Source: Lepidurus packardi (lineage: Eukaryota > Arthropoda > Branchiopoda > Notostraca > Triopsidae). Taken from it: a DNA stretch of 64,000 nt. The notes below the pieces were generated by a model. That model was not told where the DNA came from. It ran no database searches and saw only the letters and a list, made by a program, of their open reading frames with translations. The position numbers and the translations under genes are program-made. Every line of letters begins with the position of its first letter. Positions within the stretch are counted from its first letter, which is position 1. The DNA is taken from assembly GCA_023053545.1 (NCBI GenBank), contig JAKZAN010000005.1, positions 1,178,001-1,242,000 of the forward strand. The letters run 5' to 3'. Below are positions 1 through 10,562 of this stretch, one piece after another.

Positions 1-305
1 TAATGTTTCTTCAAGTTGGAACTCTGGGAAAACGCTTTGCCACACAATTTACAGCAATAATTTTTTTCGCCGGTATGGATCACTTTATGCTTCTTCAAGT
101 TGCCCACGGAAGCAAATTTCTTTTGACAAATATCGCAAGAAAAGGGTTTTTCTCCTGTATGGACCAAATGGTGACGCAACAAATTATTATTCTTCCGGAA
201 TCCCGCGCCACAGATTTCACAAATGAAGGGTTTCTCATCCGTATGGGTAATCATGTGCTGCTTTAATGATAGGATGTTCCTAAAGTCCTTTAAACACACC
301 AAGAC
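1..305 (-). pseudogene. C2H2 zinc-finger gene fragment, left-arm copy
   Basis: This is the minus-strand copy of the fragment at 17744-18279, cut by the window edge. It encodes a partial finger and three full C2H2 fingers of about 28 residues joined by TGEKPF-type linkers. Proteins of this kind bind DNA as nuclear transcription factors. The C-terminal tail lies outside the window. It sits head to head with the coiled-coil exons at 359. Neither arm contains the 5' exons of the gene, so it is a piece carried by the duplication and not a whole gene. Confidence 0.7.
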
Positions 306-358
306 TTATAGCACTTTCAGCTTTTTGTTATTTTTTTATAATAATTATTGTTTCTTAG

Positions 359-922
359 TTAAGCTCTTCTGAAGCGTCCCAAACCAAGCAGCAAGTGAAG
401 GTTTCCCGTGAATTAGAACTCAAACAGCAAGTGTCTGCTCTGAACAAGGAGTTAGGTGATGTCATGGTTAAACTTCAAGAACTAGAAAAGGAGCGAGCAG
501 CCGTTCTTTGTGAAAAGAACGACCTACAAATACACTTGGACTTGCACCGTGAAGAAGATGAACAGTTAAAGCGCGAGTCCCAGGAACTTAAGGAGAAGTA
601 GCGTTTTTTCATTCCAGTACAACGCAAATCTAACAATATTTGTCTATTAGGATCAGTGCGGCTGCGGAACATGCGTTAGCGTTCAAGAGAGGATTGTCGG
701 AGAAGCACGAGTGGCGCATCAATACGCTCAACATGGATTTCCAAAACGAAAAGACCGCATTAATTAGCAAATTCGAAGAAGAGAAGATTTTCATCGACCA
801 AGCTTGGCAGTCAAAGCTACAAGCGATTGAACTGCAATTTCGAGAGGAAAAGCTGAAAGCTGACAGTGATTTCCAGCAAGAACGGGAGAATCTCCATCGC
901 CAATTCGACTCCTATGAACTAA
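359..922 (+). pseudogene. Coiled-coil protein gene fragment, left arm, cut by an LTR
   Basis: Two exons are visible: 359-597 (acceptor TTCTTAG, donor GTAGCG) and 651-922 (acceptor CTATTAG). They join in phase. The product is almost entirely heptad-like helix rich in Glu, Lys, Gln and Leu, with no catalytic motif, consistent with a structural or centrosomal/cytoskeletal coiled-coil protein. The family cannot be named from this much. The second exon runs straight into the gypsy LTR at 923, where a stop follows within two codons. The reading frame is therefore ended by the retrotransposon. Upstream exons are not present in the arm. Confidence 0.6.
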
Positions 923-1231
923 TGTAGTGTTACTATTAAAACGATGTACTTACGTTTTAGGTTTCTGAATGAGCAGTAGTAACTACGACAACGCAAGAGA
1001 CTTTGAAGCTTATTCCTGAACTGTATTCGCACGGACTCAGCTCGTTACACTCTAGAATCACACTGGCTACCCGAATCACTTCCCTGCTGTCCTTTATACC
1101 TTCCGGTAACTGGACAACAGGGTTGTAAAAAGTGATGTCTCTGTTGTCACTAGAAGAAAGGTCTTCTTCTTCCGTCACAACAAAAGCCATAAACACTAAA
1201 GTGTTTCTAGGTCGCATAAAGTATCATTACA
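923..1231 (-). repeat. 3' LTR of the gypsy element, left arm
   Basis: On the minus strand the LTR reads TGTAATG...CACTACA. It is 309 bp long and follows the polypurine tract at about 1235-1244. A TATA-like TATAAAGGA is seen inside. It differs from the right-arm copy at one base that I noticed. It borders coiled-coil coding sequence directly. Confidence 0.65.
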
Positions 1232-3521
1232 TTACTCCCCCTCTTCCGAAAAGTGACGCGTCCTCGCGTAAACCGGCGTCTAGTCCACGCGGTTAAGGAG
1301 GTTCGCCAATTGTGATCTTTTTCTTTTTTTTTTAATATGGTTGAAATCGGGAGGGTTTTTTTATCGTTCGTCTATCTCGTAGAGAATAGGTTGGAGCGGG
1401 TCTTGTTTCTTGGCTAGGCGACGCTGTTGGGGTGACAAAATGCGGGTTAGGGTCGTTATCAACTGGTATTGGGGTGTGGTGATTTGAAGGACTGCGAAGT
1501 ATGTCCGCATATGTGGTGCTGTCGGAGGAATTTGATGGTGTGTAATGATGTATAGTAGTGCTAGAGGGCCTTTTGGGGGAGGTTGGTGGGGGCGGTATGG
1601 GGCTTATTGTCCGGGGTTCTTCCCGTGTTCCTGCTTTCGGGTCCCTACACCCGTCGTATTCCCAACACTGTTTCAATCGGTTTAAGTGTACTGTATGCTT
1701 TTTGCAGGAAATGGGGTCGATTAGTGTCGCTGTAACCGGGGAGGGTCTATCAATAATTCGGTAAGGACCAGACCATCTATAGTCCAATTTCCTGGAAAGA
1801 CCTGGTTTCGTTGCGGGCTTCGTCATGTATACTTTGTCTCCCACGCGAAAATGACGTTCGGTCGCGGTCCTGTCATAATACTGTTTTTGCTTTTCTTGCG
1901 CTGTTTTCAAATGCGACTGTGCGATTGTCCATGCAGTATGGAGGTGAGATGTCAGCTTTTCTTTGTAGTCAGGGTATGAGAGTACCTGTGCTGATTTAGG
2001 TGACAGTATGGAATCTATCGGGAGGGCCGGGTCCCTACCATAAAGCAGGTAGAATGGTGATTCTAATGTGGAGGACTGCATTGAGGTTCGGTACGCGAGG
2101 AGAAGGTACGGTAGGTGTTCGTCCCAGTCCGTATGGGTATCATTTACATAATGTGAGATCATGTCAGCTAAAGTTTTATTGAACCGTTCTGTGAGGCCGT
2201 CGCATTGAGGATGGTATGGTGTGGTCCTTTGCTTGGTGGTATTTAGGAAGGCGCAGATATTTTTTATTAATTCGGCCATAAAATTAGGGCCTTGATCAGA
2301 TAGGAGGTGTCGAGGTGCTCCGTGTCTCGTAATTCATTCTTCGCAATATAACTTCGCAACGGTTTCGTCTTTTTGGTCGGGTATGGCGTAAGCTTCTGGC
2401 CATTTAGTTAAATAGTGTGTGAAAACTATAATGTATTTGTTTCCCCGAGGTGTACCCGGAAGCGGGCCGAGGACGTCGACGGTGATTCTATCGAAGGGGC
2501 GCTCTGCTATAGGCATGGGCATTAATGGAGTCCTAAGGGTTTTTGTAGGCGATTTGCGTTTATTGCAAGATGGGCAGGACCATATGTACTTCTTTACGTC
2601 CCTATAGAGGCCTACCCAATAGTACCGGGCTAGGATTTTGTTATATGTTTTTTGTATGGCCAGATGTCCTGCGGTTTTGTGGTCGTGTAGACTGGATAGG
2701 ATGATCGTTCGTAAAGTGTCGGGGACAATTGGGAGTGGAACTAGGATTCTACTATCGTGAATGCTGGGCCGTAGGCGACAGAGAATGCCGTCAGAGTTTA
2801 GCAGATATTCGTGTGATTTTTGTTTCCAGTGTGAGCTCATTTTATGCAATATTGGGGACGAATTGCCTGATAAGAGTTGCAACAATTTGGAACAAGCTGG
2901 GTCCTTCTGCTGTTCTAGGACAAAAGTTGCTTTCGTAAAGTAATTTTCGTCTGTAATTATGGCGACCGGGGTACGGGAAAAGCCGTCAGCATTTCCGTGT
3001 TTCTTACCAGGTCGGTGATTGATCGTGAAATCGTATTCTTGTAGCCGCAAAGCCCAGAGTGAAAGTTTAGAAGTATGATCTTTATTTGCCATTAACCATT
3101 TTAACGGGTTGTGGTCTGTCACGACTTCGAACTTCCGTCCGTACAGATATGCATGAAAGTGTTTTACGGCGAACACGACCGCTAAAGCTTCCCTTTCAAC
3201 TGTAGCGTAGCGTGATTCCGCCGGGTTGAGCTTACGGCTGGCGTAGGCGATTACTACCTCCCGATTATTCTGGAATTGTGCAAGAACCACTCCGAGTGCT
3301 GTATTAGAAGCATCGGTGAAAAGGGTAAAAGGTTTCGTGAAGTCCGGGTAAGCTAGTACGGGATGTTTTGTTAGGGCCAGTTTGAGTGTGGAAAAAGCAT
3401 TGTGAGTTTGTTCATCCCATCGAAATGTATTATTTTTGCTCCTCAGTTTAGTAAGGGGGTTTGCTATAATAGCGTAATTTTTTATAAACCGCCTGCAATA
3501 GTTTGAGAGTCCTAGAAAAGA

Positions 3522-3533
3522 TCGGACGTCTTT
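3522..3533. repeat. Target-site duplication, 3' side of the non-LTR element
   Basis: The sequence TCGGACGTCTTT occurs here and again at 8404-8415. It occurs only once at the empty site in the right arm (14515-14526, reverse complement). The T run that follows is the element's poly-A tail seen on the opposite strand. Confidence 0.9.
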
Positions 3534-3755
3534 TTTTTTTTTTTTTACCGTGTATTTTAAGCGTGAGCTAAGCTCGTTGCTTACCTCGATATTTACAAAG
3601 GTCATAAAACTGTTTACAGGGGATCATAACCTCTGTTCACTCATTCTATGTACATGGTTTGTGTTATTACTAACAACAAACCCACACACACACACACATA
3701 CTTTTATTCTTCACAATATTATTATTAAGGAAGATGGGGCAATATAAAGTAGTTT

Positions 3756-6700
3756 TTAACCTGAGTTTTCCTTCAGAATAGTCAACGCGTCAGTCGCAAA
3801 AACGTGAGTCGCGTGAAAAACTGATGTGTTCGTAAGAATAGTTTCGGGGTTGAAATGTAGTCTTTTTGTTGACAGGTTTCTCAGAAGCACTGCTCGCTGT
3901 TTGTTAAGTATTCTGCAGGGAAAGAAAACGTGCATGAGGTCTTGTTTCGAGTGTCTGTTGCAAGTGCATGTCGTGTCGTCAGTTTTTTTAATTCTGTGGA
4001 GGTAAGTCTTTGTTGGGAAGTGAGCTGTTCTTAGTTTTATCAGTGTCGATATTGTCTTCCTGTCTAGTCTGAGCTTGCAAATGGGTTTTAGAGTCGGTAC
4101 AACGTGTAAGTCTCGAAGTGTTGATGGCGTATCCGACCACTTTTGCAGCCATTTTTTAGTGATCATGAGATCAATTGCTGCCGATTTTTTCGTAGATTTG
4201 ACCGATATGGGGTAAGTATTTCTGTAGGCTAGTATTCTTTGGGAGCAGGTCATATAACTTTTGTGTTTAGGTTTCGTAATTGGTTGGTCTTGTAGTTTCT
4301 GGGAGAATCGCAGAAGGGTTTTCAGTGTGAGTAGGTCTAGGGGGGGAATACCAGTCTCTACTTCAAGTGAGGCCGTTGGAGTTGTCTTTAGAGCGCCCGT
4401 GATAAGTAGGAGAGCTCGTCTATGTAGTGCTCGCACAGGGGGTAAGTTTGTTAGGTTCGCATTCGCCCAGGCTGGTAGCCCGTATAGTATTTTTGAGTAC
4501 AACGTACTCTTAACTAGGGTTATCAGTTTGTCTACTCTTATTGAGGGGATAAAATGCACTAGTTTTCTTAGATTGTTGAGGGTGTGGTTGCACTGGGAAG
4601 CGAGGTGGCTTGCATGGGATGACCAATTGAGTCTAGAGTCGTAGTGTAGGCCAAGGTACCTTACATTGGTTTTCGGGTGGATGATTTCGTCTCCCCATGT
4701 GAGTGGGACGGGATCCCGGGTATGTTTCCGAGAAAAATGGATGAGCTCAGTTTTCGATTTTGCGAAGTTTAGGCTTAGTCTTGCTCCCCATTTTTCTAGC
4801 GTTTTGACAGCCTTCTCAAGTCTGCCGACATTTATGTCTTCGGTCGAGCTGGTGGTTGCAAGAAGGATATCATCCGCGAAACCCTCCGATAAAGAGTTTT
4901 TGCCTTTAACAAGGGTAAGAGCTCCATTAACGTATATTGTAAAAAGTACAGGTGAGAGGGGTGACCCTTGGGGCACACCCTTTTCTAAACCAAAAACTTC
5001 GCTCATATTCTGCCCACTAGCGATGAAACCACTTCTGTTTTCCAGGAAACTTCTGATCCAGTCGACTAGGTACGATGGTATATTCTTCTTTTCAACCTCT
5101 CGGCATAGCTTTGCGTGATTCACATTATTAAAGGCTCCCTCAATGTCCAGTAATAGAACTGAAGTTACTTTGCGTTTGTCGAAGCCAGACAGAATTTTGT
5201 CCGTCAGCTGTAGCATAGCGTTTGTCGTTGAGCGGTTTGGCCGGAATCCCCATTGGTTAGTAGATAGGGAATTTTGGCTCTCTAGCATTTCCGACAGTTT
5301 GGTTGCCACGGCTTTTTCGAGGACTTTGCCCAAGCATGGTAGAAGAGCTATTGGACGGAAATTCTTGCAGATAGTGTAATCAGCCTTATTCGGTTTTGGT
5401 AGTGCTAGAATTTTAGCTGTTTTCCAAGCTATTGGGAAATAGGATAGCCTAAGGCTGGCGTTAAGTATATCAATTGTAGTTTGTTTGATGGTTTGCCAGG
5501 TTTTTTTGATGAGAATTGGTTGAATACCATCCACTCCAGGTGCTTTCATATTAGGTAAGGCACGTACCAATTGATCCAATTCTTCCATCGTCACTTTTGG
5601 TAAGTCTTTTTGTCTGGTCTTTTGTGTGTGCGTGTGTCTCGTTGTTCTAGCTGTGTTTACAGTCGATGGAGAGGAGCTTTTACAATCCAAAAGTTTCACC
5701 GCTAGGTGGTTAAGTTTCAATATTTCATTTACGAATGGTTTGCGGTTATCATCTAATAACTGGTCTAGTGAAAGGGTATTTCTGGATTCCCGAAACTTCC
5801 TTTCCAAGTTCCATAATACTCGTGTGTCTCCCGCGTCCACTTTTCGCTTCCAGTAGTCTTCTTTAGTAAGTCGCACTGTTGTTGTATAATTGTTTCGTGC
5901 ATCTTTCCAGTTGCGTTCGTTGAGCGTACTTGGGAAGGCGCGGTAGGTCCTAAGTGATTTTGCAACCTCCTTCCTAAGAAGATCCAGTTCTATGTTCCAC
6001 CACGGGTTTTTCCGATTTGTTGATTTTCTTTTAGGGATGTGCACCTGAGCAGAGTTACAAAGGGCTCCCGTTAAAAGGTCGACTGCGGCGTCAAGCTTTT
6101 CCGTTGTGTCGAGATCAGACAGTGAGTCTTTTTCGTTCTGTAGTGTTAGCTTGAGGTCTTCATTTAGTTTCGCCCAGTTTGCCTTGTTGTAGCACCAGAA
6201 AGCATGTTTTGATTTTTCTGTTCTTATATCGATGTTGACGCATATAGCCTCGTGATCAGATTCGTTTGGGAAATAGGTTTTATCGATGAGGTGTAAGTTT
6301 GTTATACTCGAAATATTTGGTGAGGCGAAGGCAAGATCGAGAGTTGAAGAGCTGCCCCTTTCGTTGTTGAAAGTCGGGACATTCCAGCTATTAAGTAGTT
6401 TTAGCTTCTTTTCGGTGATAAAGTCGAACAGCTGTCTGCCTGGTTTGTCTGCTGGTTTGTCTTCCCAATGCCAGTGGTGGGCATTGAAATCACCGCAGAG
6501 TATCACGTCTTGGAAGGGTGGCGGTAGATCTTTCCAGGTTTTAGTAATTAGTTCGCGGAGGTCAGTTGTGTGTCTTCTGTAGACCGTAATCAAGTAAATG
6601 GGTGTAAGAGCTTTTGGGACTATTTTTGTTATTGAATATAGTTCTGTTATTGTGACTAGCGAGATATAAGGTGCTGCATTTCTTTTGAAGCATAATACAC

Positions 6701-6884
6701 CTTTATAAAGGCTTTGGGGTTGGAACACTGTAAAGTTCTGGAAATGGGAGATGTACAGATTGGAAGGAGGTTCGAGTATCACGACGATGTCAGCGTTAAT
6801 GTTGCTGGCTTCTCTTAACGTCTCTGTGAGCTGAGCGTTGCTCTTTCTTATATTGTGGAAGACGATTTTTGAACCGTTTGTCAT
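3756..6884 (-). CDS. Non-LTR retrotransposon ORF2, endonuclease and reverse transcriptase
   Basis: The frame is 1042 residues. The N-terminal 230 residues form an apurinic-type endonuclease (GDFNAHHWHWED, then SDHEA). The central reverse transcriptase contains the QGSPLSP and FADD motifs, where FADD carries the catalytic aspartates. The C-terminal thumb region includes LYGLPAW and ends in a Cys/His cluster (CTCNRHSKQDLMHVFFPC). No RNase H domain is seen, which fits Jockey-type better than I-type elements. The product nicks target DNA and copies the element RNA at the nick. Translation probably depends on ORF1 through the overlapping TAATG. The frame is undamaged. Confidence 0.95.
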   Translation of the reverse strand: MTNGSKIVFHNIRKSNAQLTETLREASNINADIVVILEPPSNLYISHFQNFTVFQPQSLYKGVLCFKRNAAPYISLVTITELYSITKIVPKALTPIYLITVYRRHTTDLRELITKTWKDLPPPFQDVILCGDFNAHHWHWEDKPADKPGRQLFDFITEKKLKLLNSWNVPTFNNERGSSSTLDLAFASPNISSITNLHLIDKTYFPNESDHEAICVNIDIRTEKSKHAFWCYNKANWAKLNEDLKLTLQNEKDSLSDLDTTEKLDAAVDLLTGALCNSAQVHIPKRKSTNRKNPWWNIELDLLRKEVAKSLRTYRAFPSTLNERNWKDARNNYTTTVRLTKEDYWKRKVDAGDTRVLWNLERKFRESRNTLSLDQLLDDNRKPFVNEILKLNHLAVKLLDCKSSSPSTVNTARTTRHTHTQKTRQKDLPKVTMEELDQLVRALPNMKAPGVDGIQPILIKKTWQTIKQTTIDILNASLRLSYFPIAWKTAKILALPKPNKADYTICKNFRPIALLPCLGKVLEKAVATKLSEMLESQNSLSTNQWGFRPNRSTTNAMLQLTDKILSGFDKRKVTSVLLLDIEGAFNNVNHAKLCREVEKKNIPSYLVDWIRSFLENRSGFIASGQNMSEVFGLEKGVPQGSPLSPVLFTIYVNGALTLVKGKNSLSEGFADDILLATTSSTEDINVGRLEKAVKTLEKWGARLSLNFAKSKTELIHFSRKHTRDPVPLTWGDEIIHPKTNVRYLGLHYDSRLNWSSHASHLASQCNHTLNNLRKLVHFIPSIRVDKLITLVKSTLYSKILYGLPAWANANLTNLPPVRALHRRALLLITGALKTTPTASLEVETGIPPLDLLTLKTLLRFSQKLQDQPITKPKHKSYMTCSQRILAYRNTYPISVKSTKKSAAIDLMITKKWLQKWSDTPSTLRDLHVVPTLKPICKLRLDRKTISTLIKLRTAHFPTKTYLHRIKKTDDTTCTCNRHSKQDLMHVFFPCRILNKQRAVLLRNLSTKRLHFNPETILTNTSVFHATHVFATDALTILKENSG

Positions 6885-8212
6885 TAGATAGGGTTTCGGG
6901 ATTGAGGACCAGAGGGATTGCGTTTTTGCCTTTCGGTGATACGCGTCGGGCAGCCACTGTCAAAAGAGAAGTGTCCACCGCCGCAGTTCCGGCATTTCTT
7001 TGTGTTGTTCGAGCAGTCTTTCGTATTGTGTGGTTCAGAGCATTTTCCACACGTTGGGATAGATTCTTTGCAGTAAAGAGCAGTATGGCCGTATTTCTGG
7101 CAGTTAAAGCACTGAGTGATTTGTTCTTGGCGGCGATCTTCCAGTTGTACCGATCTGCTAAAAGCGTATACGTAGCCCCGGTTGAGCAATCTTGTTTTAG
7201 CTTCGGCTGACGGGCATGTAAACACTAGTGAGCCAAAAGATTTGGTGCTATCCTTGTTGAGCCAGCGTATTGACTCTGCCGTGAACTCTATTTGTGTGGA
7301 TGCGTTCTTTCTGGTAAGATGTGAAGCGATTTCTTCTTCAGTAAACTGCTTTGGGATTTGGTGGATAACCAGATCATTCAGCTTTTTCGGGCGGGTTGCT
7401 CGAACGGGACCAAGTGAGTCCAGGGTGATGTCTTGAAGGAGAGATTCTGTTTCGTTCTTTTCTTTTTCGGTGCCGAGTGTGAGCTCGATTAGAAACTTTG
7501 TCTTCCGGGCTACCACCACGTTGGGAGCGTTCCTGCCAAACTTTTTGAGCAGATCCCTGTCCAAATTTCTGAGTAAGTCTTCTCTTTTGACCACTTCCTT
7601 TTTCTTTTCTTCGTTCAGTTGCTCTAAGTAGACAATTAGCTCGTCTTGCTGTCGTCTTTGGTAGTTAATCGGGCTGGGTTGGCTTGGTTGGGAGGGGGAA
7701 GCAGTGGGTTTGTTTGACTTGGGTAAAGGACGTTTTCGAACCACCGAGGTCCAAGGTGCTTCCATTGACGATGGGGTGACAGGATTTTGTTGGTTGATCT
7801 GTTTGCTAATGACATCTCGCAGGTACTTGATTTCAGCCTGAAGCTGGGGAATACTGTTCACTGTAGGGATAAGGGTCTCAACTTTCGAGGTGAGCATTGC
7901 CACCTTGTTTGACAGCTCTTCATTCTGATTCCATAGGAACTCCAGCAACTCAGACGGGTTGTTAAGGTTGGGAAGGGCGTTAATCTTTTTCCTAGGTGGT
8001 TCGAGTGAGCTCACTTTAGTTTTACAGGCAGTTGCCTTCTGTGCGCACTTATTACAGAGTTTGCTGTCTTGCGAGTCTTGTTCACATGGGTTTGGGCAAA
8101 GTTCGCACTGGGGCACTGTTTGTTCTTCCATGATTTCAGTGTTATTGTTTTGGACCGTGTCCCTCCCCCTTCTGGAGGAGGGCCCAGGTGAGCGTAACAT
8201 GTCACCATACAA
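6884..8212 (-). CDS. Non-LTR retrotransposon ORF1, gag-like nucleic-acid-binding protein
   Basis: The frame is 442 residues. An N-terminal CxxC/CxxC cluster (around residues 36-57) is followed by a helical, probably coiled-coil stretch and a low-complexity Ser/Pro/Gln linker. The centre resembles the RRM-like part of Jockey-group ORF1 proteins. Near the C-terminus are three zinc knuckles: CFNCQKYGHTALYC, CGKCSEPHNTKDC and CRNCGGGHFSFDSGC. ORF1 proteins of this group coat the element RNA. The stop codon TAA at 6886-6884 shares its last base with the ATG of ORF2, giving TAATG. The frame has no internal stop. Confidence 0.93.
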   Translation of the reverse strand: MYGDMLRSPGPSSRRGRDTVQNNNTEIMEEQTVPQCELCPNPCEQDSQDSKLCNKCAQKATACKTKVSSLEPPRKKINALPNLNNPSELLEFLWNQNEELSNKVAMLTSKVETLIPTVNSIPQLQAEIKYLRDVISKQINQQNPVTPSSMEAPWTSVVRKRPLPKSNKPTASPSQPSQPSPINYQRRQQDELIVYLEQLNEEKKKEVVKREDLLRNLDRDLLKKFGRNAPNVVVARKTKFLIELTLGTEKEKNETESLLQDITLDSLGPVRATRPKKLNDLVIHQIPKQFTEEEIASHLTRKNASTQIEFTAESIRWLNKDSTKSFGSLVFTCPSAEAKTRLLNRGYVYAFSRSVQLEDRRQEQITQCFNCQKYGHTALYCKESIPTCGKCSEPHNTKDCSNNTKKCRNCGGGHFSFDSGCPTRITERQKRNPSGPQSRNPI

Positions 8213-9129
8213 AAGGTTCGAATAAATTGGAACACTTGAGACAGAAACGTGTCAGAGCTGTTTCTAATTGTCTGTTGGGCACTTAACCAAAAAGTACAAC
8301 TATTCACAGGTGTTAACAAACTTTATTTCACACCAGAGAAAGCTTTAAACTAGGAGCGTTGTGTAAACACGTCTGCCATTGGGCGATGTTCAACGCGTTC
8401 TTCTCGGACGTCTTTGGTGCACCTGGGTTTAGGGAAATTTTGGACGGCTATAATTTTTTCGGGATCTGGGGCTACTCCGTGTACCGATACTAGGTGACCC
8501 AAGTACTTGACCGATTGTTGCCCGAAATGGCATTTCTTTTGCTTGAGTTTTAAACCAGCTTTCGAAAATAATCCCAATACAGTACGAAGGTGGCTGATAT
8601 GGTCTTGGAAGGATTTGGAGAATATTATGACGTCATCCAAATAGACCATGGCGAAATTTGTGCAGATTGGAAGCAATAGGCGTTGCATTAAACGTTGGAA
8701 CGTTGCTGGGGCGTTAGTTAGTCCGAATGGTAGGCATTGGAATTCGTAATGCCCATTGAATGTGGAAAAAGCCGTTTTTTCCCTATCTTCCGGGGCCACT
8801 TCTACCTGCCAATAGCCGCTGGCTAAATCTAATGTTGAGAAGAGTTTCGCATTTCCAAGTAGGTCTAGCGTGTCGTCGATGCGAGGTAAAGGGTAGACGT
8901 CTTTTTTAGTTCCGTTGTTTAACTTCCTGAAGTCTACGCAGAACCGTTCCGAACCATCTTTCTTTTTCACTAGGATAACGGGTGCACTCCAGGGAGAGTT
9001 CGACGGTTGAATGACATTCTTTTTTTTAACATTTCTTGGACGTGCTGATCTATTACGCCATGTTGAGATATTGGGACGCGGTATGGCCTTTGGTGAATGG
9101 GTGGAGCGTTGCCTATGTCGATTGTATGC

Positions 9130-9226
9130 TGAACCAATTGGAACATTTGGAACATTTGAAACATTTGGAACATTTGGACACCATTTGGAACACCATTTGG
9201 AACCATTTGGAACACCATTTGGAACA
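9130..9226. repeat. Minisatellite of TTCCAAATG-type units, left arm
   Basis: About ten imperfect 9- to 12-bp units related to CATTTGGAA lie just upstream of the gypsy RT region. Because units are mostly multiples of three, the run stays open in several frames and creates long low-complexity ORFs that should not be taken for genes. It is the same as 13703-13800. Confidence 0.85.
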
Positions 9227-9254
9227 TTCGGACCTCCCGCCATCTAGCGGCAGT

Positions 9255-10562
9255 AAGCTGGGGCATGATGTTCGCGGTCACCGGGGGTAAGAGAAGGAAA
9301 AAAGGGGGAAGACTATGCAAACAAATAAAGAAATATGTCGCGGCCATACGAATTAGCCGCCGCGCGACTCCAGACATCTTTTAAGAAGAAGACAGCACCC
9401 GTCGGGGAGTCGTCCCTGTCTCGTACGCTGCCTGCATGAGTGCCACCCGACGTTGCCCGGCCTCACCGTAATAGTGGGCCATTTAAAAAGTCTACCCGAC
9501 TCGAAACCTGTGCATTGAACTGACGCCGTTTAGAGCTGGCTTCCCCTTCCCCCACCCCACAACTACGGTCAGCTCGTGCAGAATAGCTGACGAGTTCTGT
9601 TAATGAAGCGAACATAGAAAGTTTCCTACCTGTAAAAAACCCGGCGTGGAAGTTTACACAATCCAATGACGAGAAAACACGGAGAAAATAAAAAAGGAAA
9701 GTGAAAGGAAAGGAGAAGCTACCGTTCAAAGCTCCCAATCAACTGCAAGAGAACCAAAAATATTGCGACTCTTAAAAAATATCCAATACTATAGTCAAGG
9801 TCCCGTAGTAGATGCCACTTATTGCGATCCCTGGTTGCTAGAATCAGCCGTTGCAAAATAAAGAATATGGTCATTTGGTATAGACAAGAAAATGTAATTT
9901 CGTTCTTAATATCACTATTTTCGTGTTTCTTCTTTACATCATAAAACAACCTACGCACATGTACTGTACACATTTCCGATTTTCGGTTATTAGAATCTCC
10001 GCTTAATCAAAGTAATATTCAGTTGACAAACGTGATCACAAAAGGGACATCTACTCTGATGAAAATGGTATCAAAAACACCTGCACTAAAATGGATAAAC
10101 TATATTTTTACTCTTATTTTTAAGCTTACGAATGTTGTTGACAAAGGAGACTTGGCTTCATTAAACCATGCAGGAAACAAAGTCTTTCAAGTCCAGAAAA
10201 ATGGCACCCTATTTAGAAAAATTATGAGTTGTGCTCTTACCATGAAAAAATAGAAATGAAAAAACTCACGTTGATAAAATCAAATCCTTGGTCACTTGAT
10301 CAATCGGTACCAGCATCCAGAATTCCGAAATGGGAAAGAGACTAGTATTGCATTTCCTGAATTTAAAATTAGTATTTTTTTTTACTCGATATTGAGCTTA
10401 TTTTTAACTGACGTGTGTCGTTTAATGAAGCCGGCCACATGGGAAAAAAGGTAGCTGTTGTGTTTTATGCCAAAACAAAATCTTGAGTGCAAACCCGCCA
10501 GATTTGACAAGGAACTCTGCCAGCCCTAAAAATATTTTAATTACAACATGTGTGGATCATAC
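9255..10562. other. Spacer sequence without a recognisable gene
   Basis: From 9255 to about 9700 the sequence is of mixed composition and carries no convincing ORF. From 9700 to 10560 it is AT-rich. A 76-codon ORF at 10023-10253 has no recognisable motif. No LTR or terminal repeat was seen that would explain the missing 5' end of the gypsy copies. Confidence 0.5.

Larger units (their letters stand above)
3534..8403 (-). mobile_element. Full-length non-LTR retrotransposon, two-ORF Jockey/I-like type
   Basis: A 4870-bp element lies between perfect 12-bp target duplications. It has a poly-A tail (seen as T at 3534-3546), a CA microsatellite in the 3' untranslated region (3679-3697), and two long undamaged frames: ORF1 (gag-like) and ORF2 (endonuclease plus reverse transcriptase). 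Known elements of this kind insert by target-primed reverse transcription. Intact ORFs, clean target duplications and absence from the other arm all point to a recent, possibly still active, insertion. The 5' untranslated region is about 190 bp. The exact clade cannot be decided without a tree. Confidence 0.93.
1332..9243 (-). mobile_element. Ty3/gypsy retrotransposon, left-arm copy, split by a non-LTR element
   Basis: Pol coding is in pieces: integrase C-terminal half 1332-2279; RNase H and integrase N-terminal half 2334-3533; and reverse transcriptase 8404-9243. The intervening 3534-8403 is a later insertion. The frame is also broken by an in-frame stop between the two integrase pieces and by a shift at an A run just upstream of the RT core. 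Both breaks are also in the right arm, so they predate the duplication. No gag, protease or 5' LTR is present. This copy cannot be autonomous. Confidence 0.9.
1..9254. repeat. Left arm of a large inverted duplication
   Basis: This stretch is the reverse complement of 13676-18047, apart from one insertion. Left position x pairs with 18048-x up to 3533, and with 22930-x from 8404 on. The difference of 4882 bp is exactly the non-LTR element (4870 bp) plus its 12-bp target duplication. I saw no other indel. The few differences found include Thr/Ala and Arg/Thr changes in the gypsy pol frames and one base in the LTR. The arm begins before the window. Its inner end is 9254, after which the two sides share nothing. 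Confidence 0.95.

Noticed and set aside
9011..9290. Open frames with repeated LEHLEH, TFGTFG or QMFQMF peptides
   Set aside because: These are translations of the TTCCAAATG minisatellite on different frames and strands; the same happens at 13649-13960.
10023..10253. 76-codon ORF in the spacer
   Set aside because: No recognisable motif, AT-driven composition, and no splice or promoter signal.
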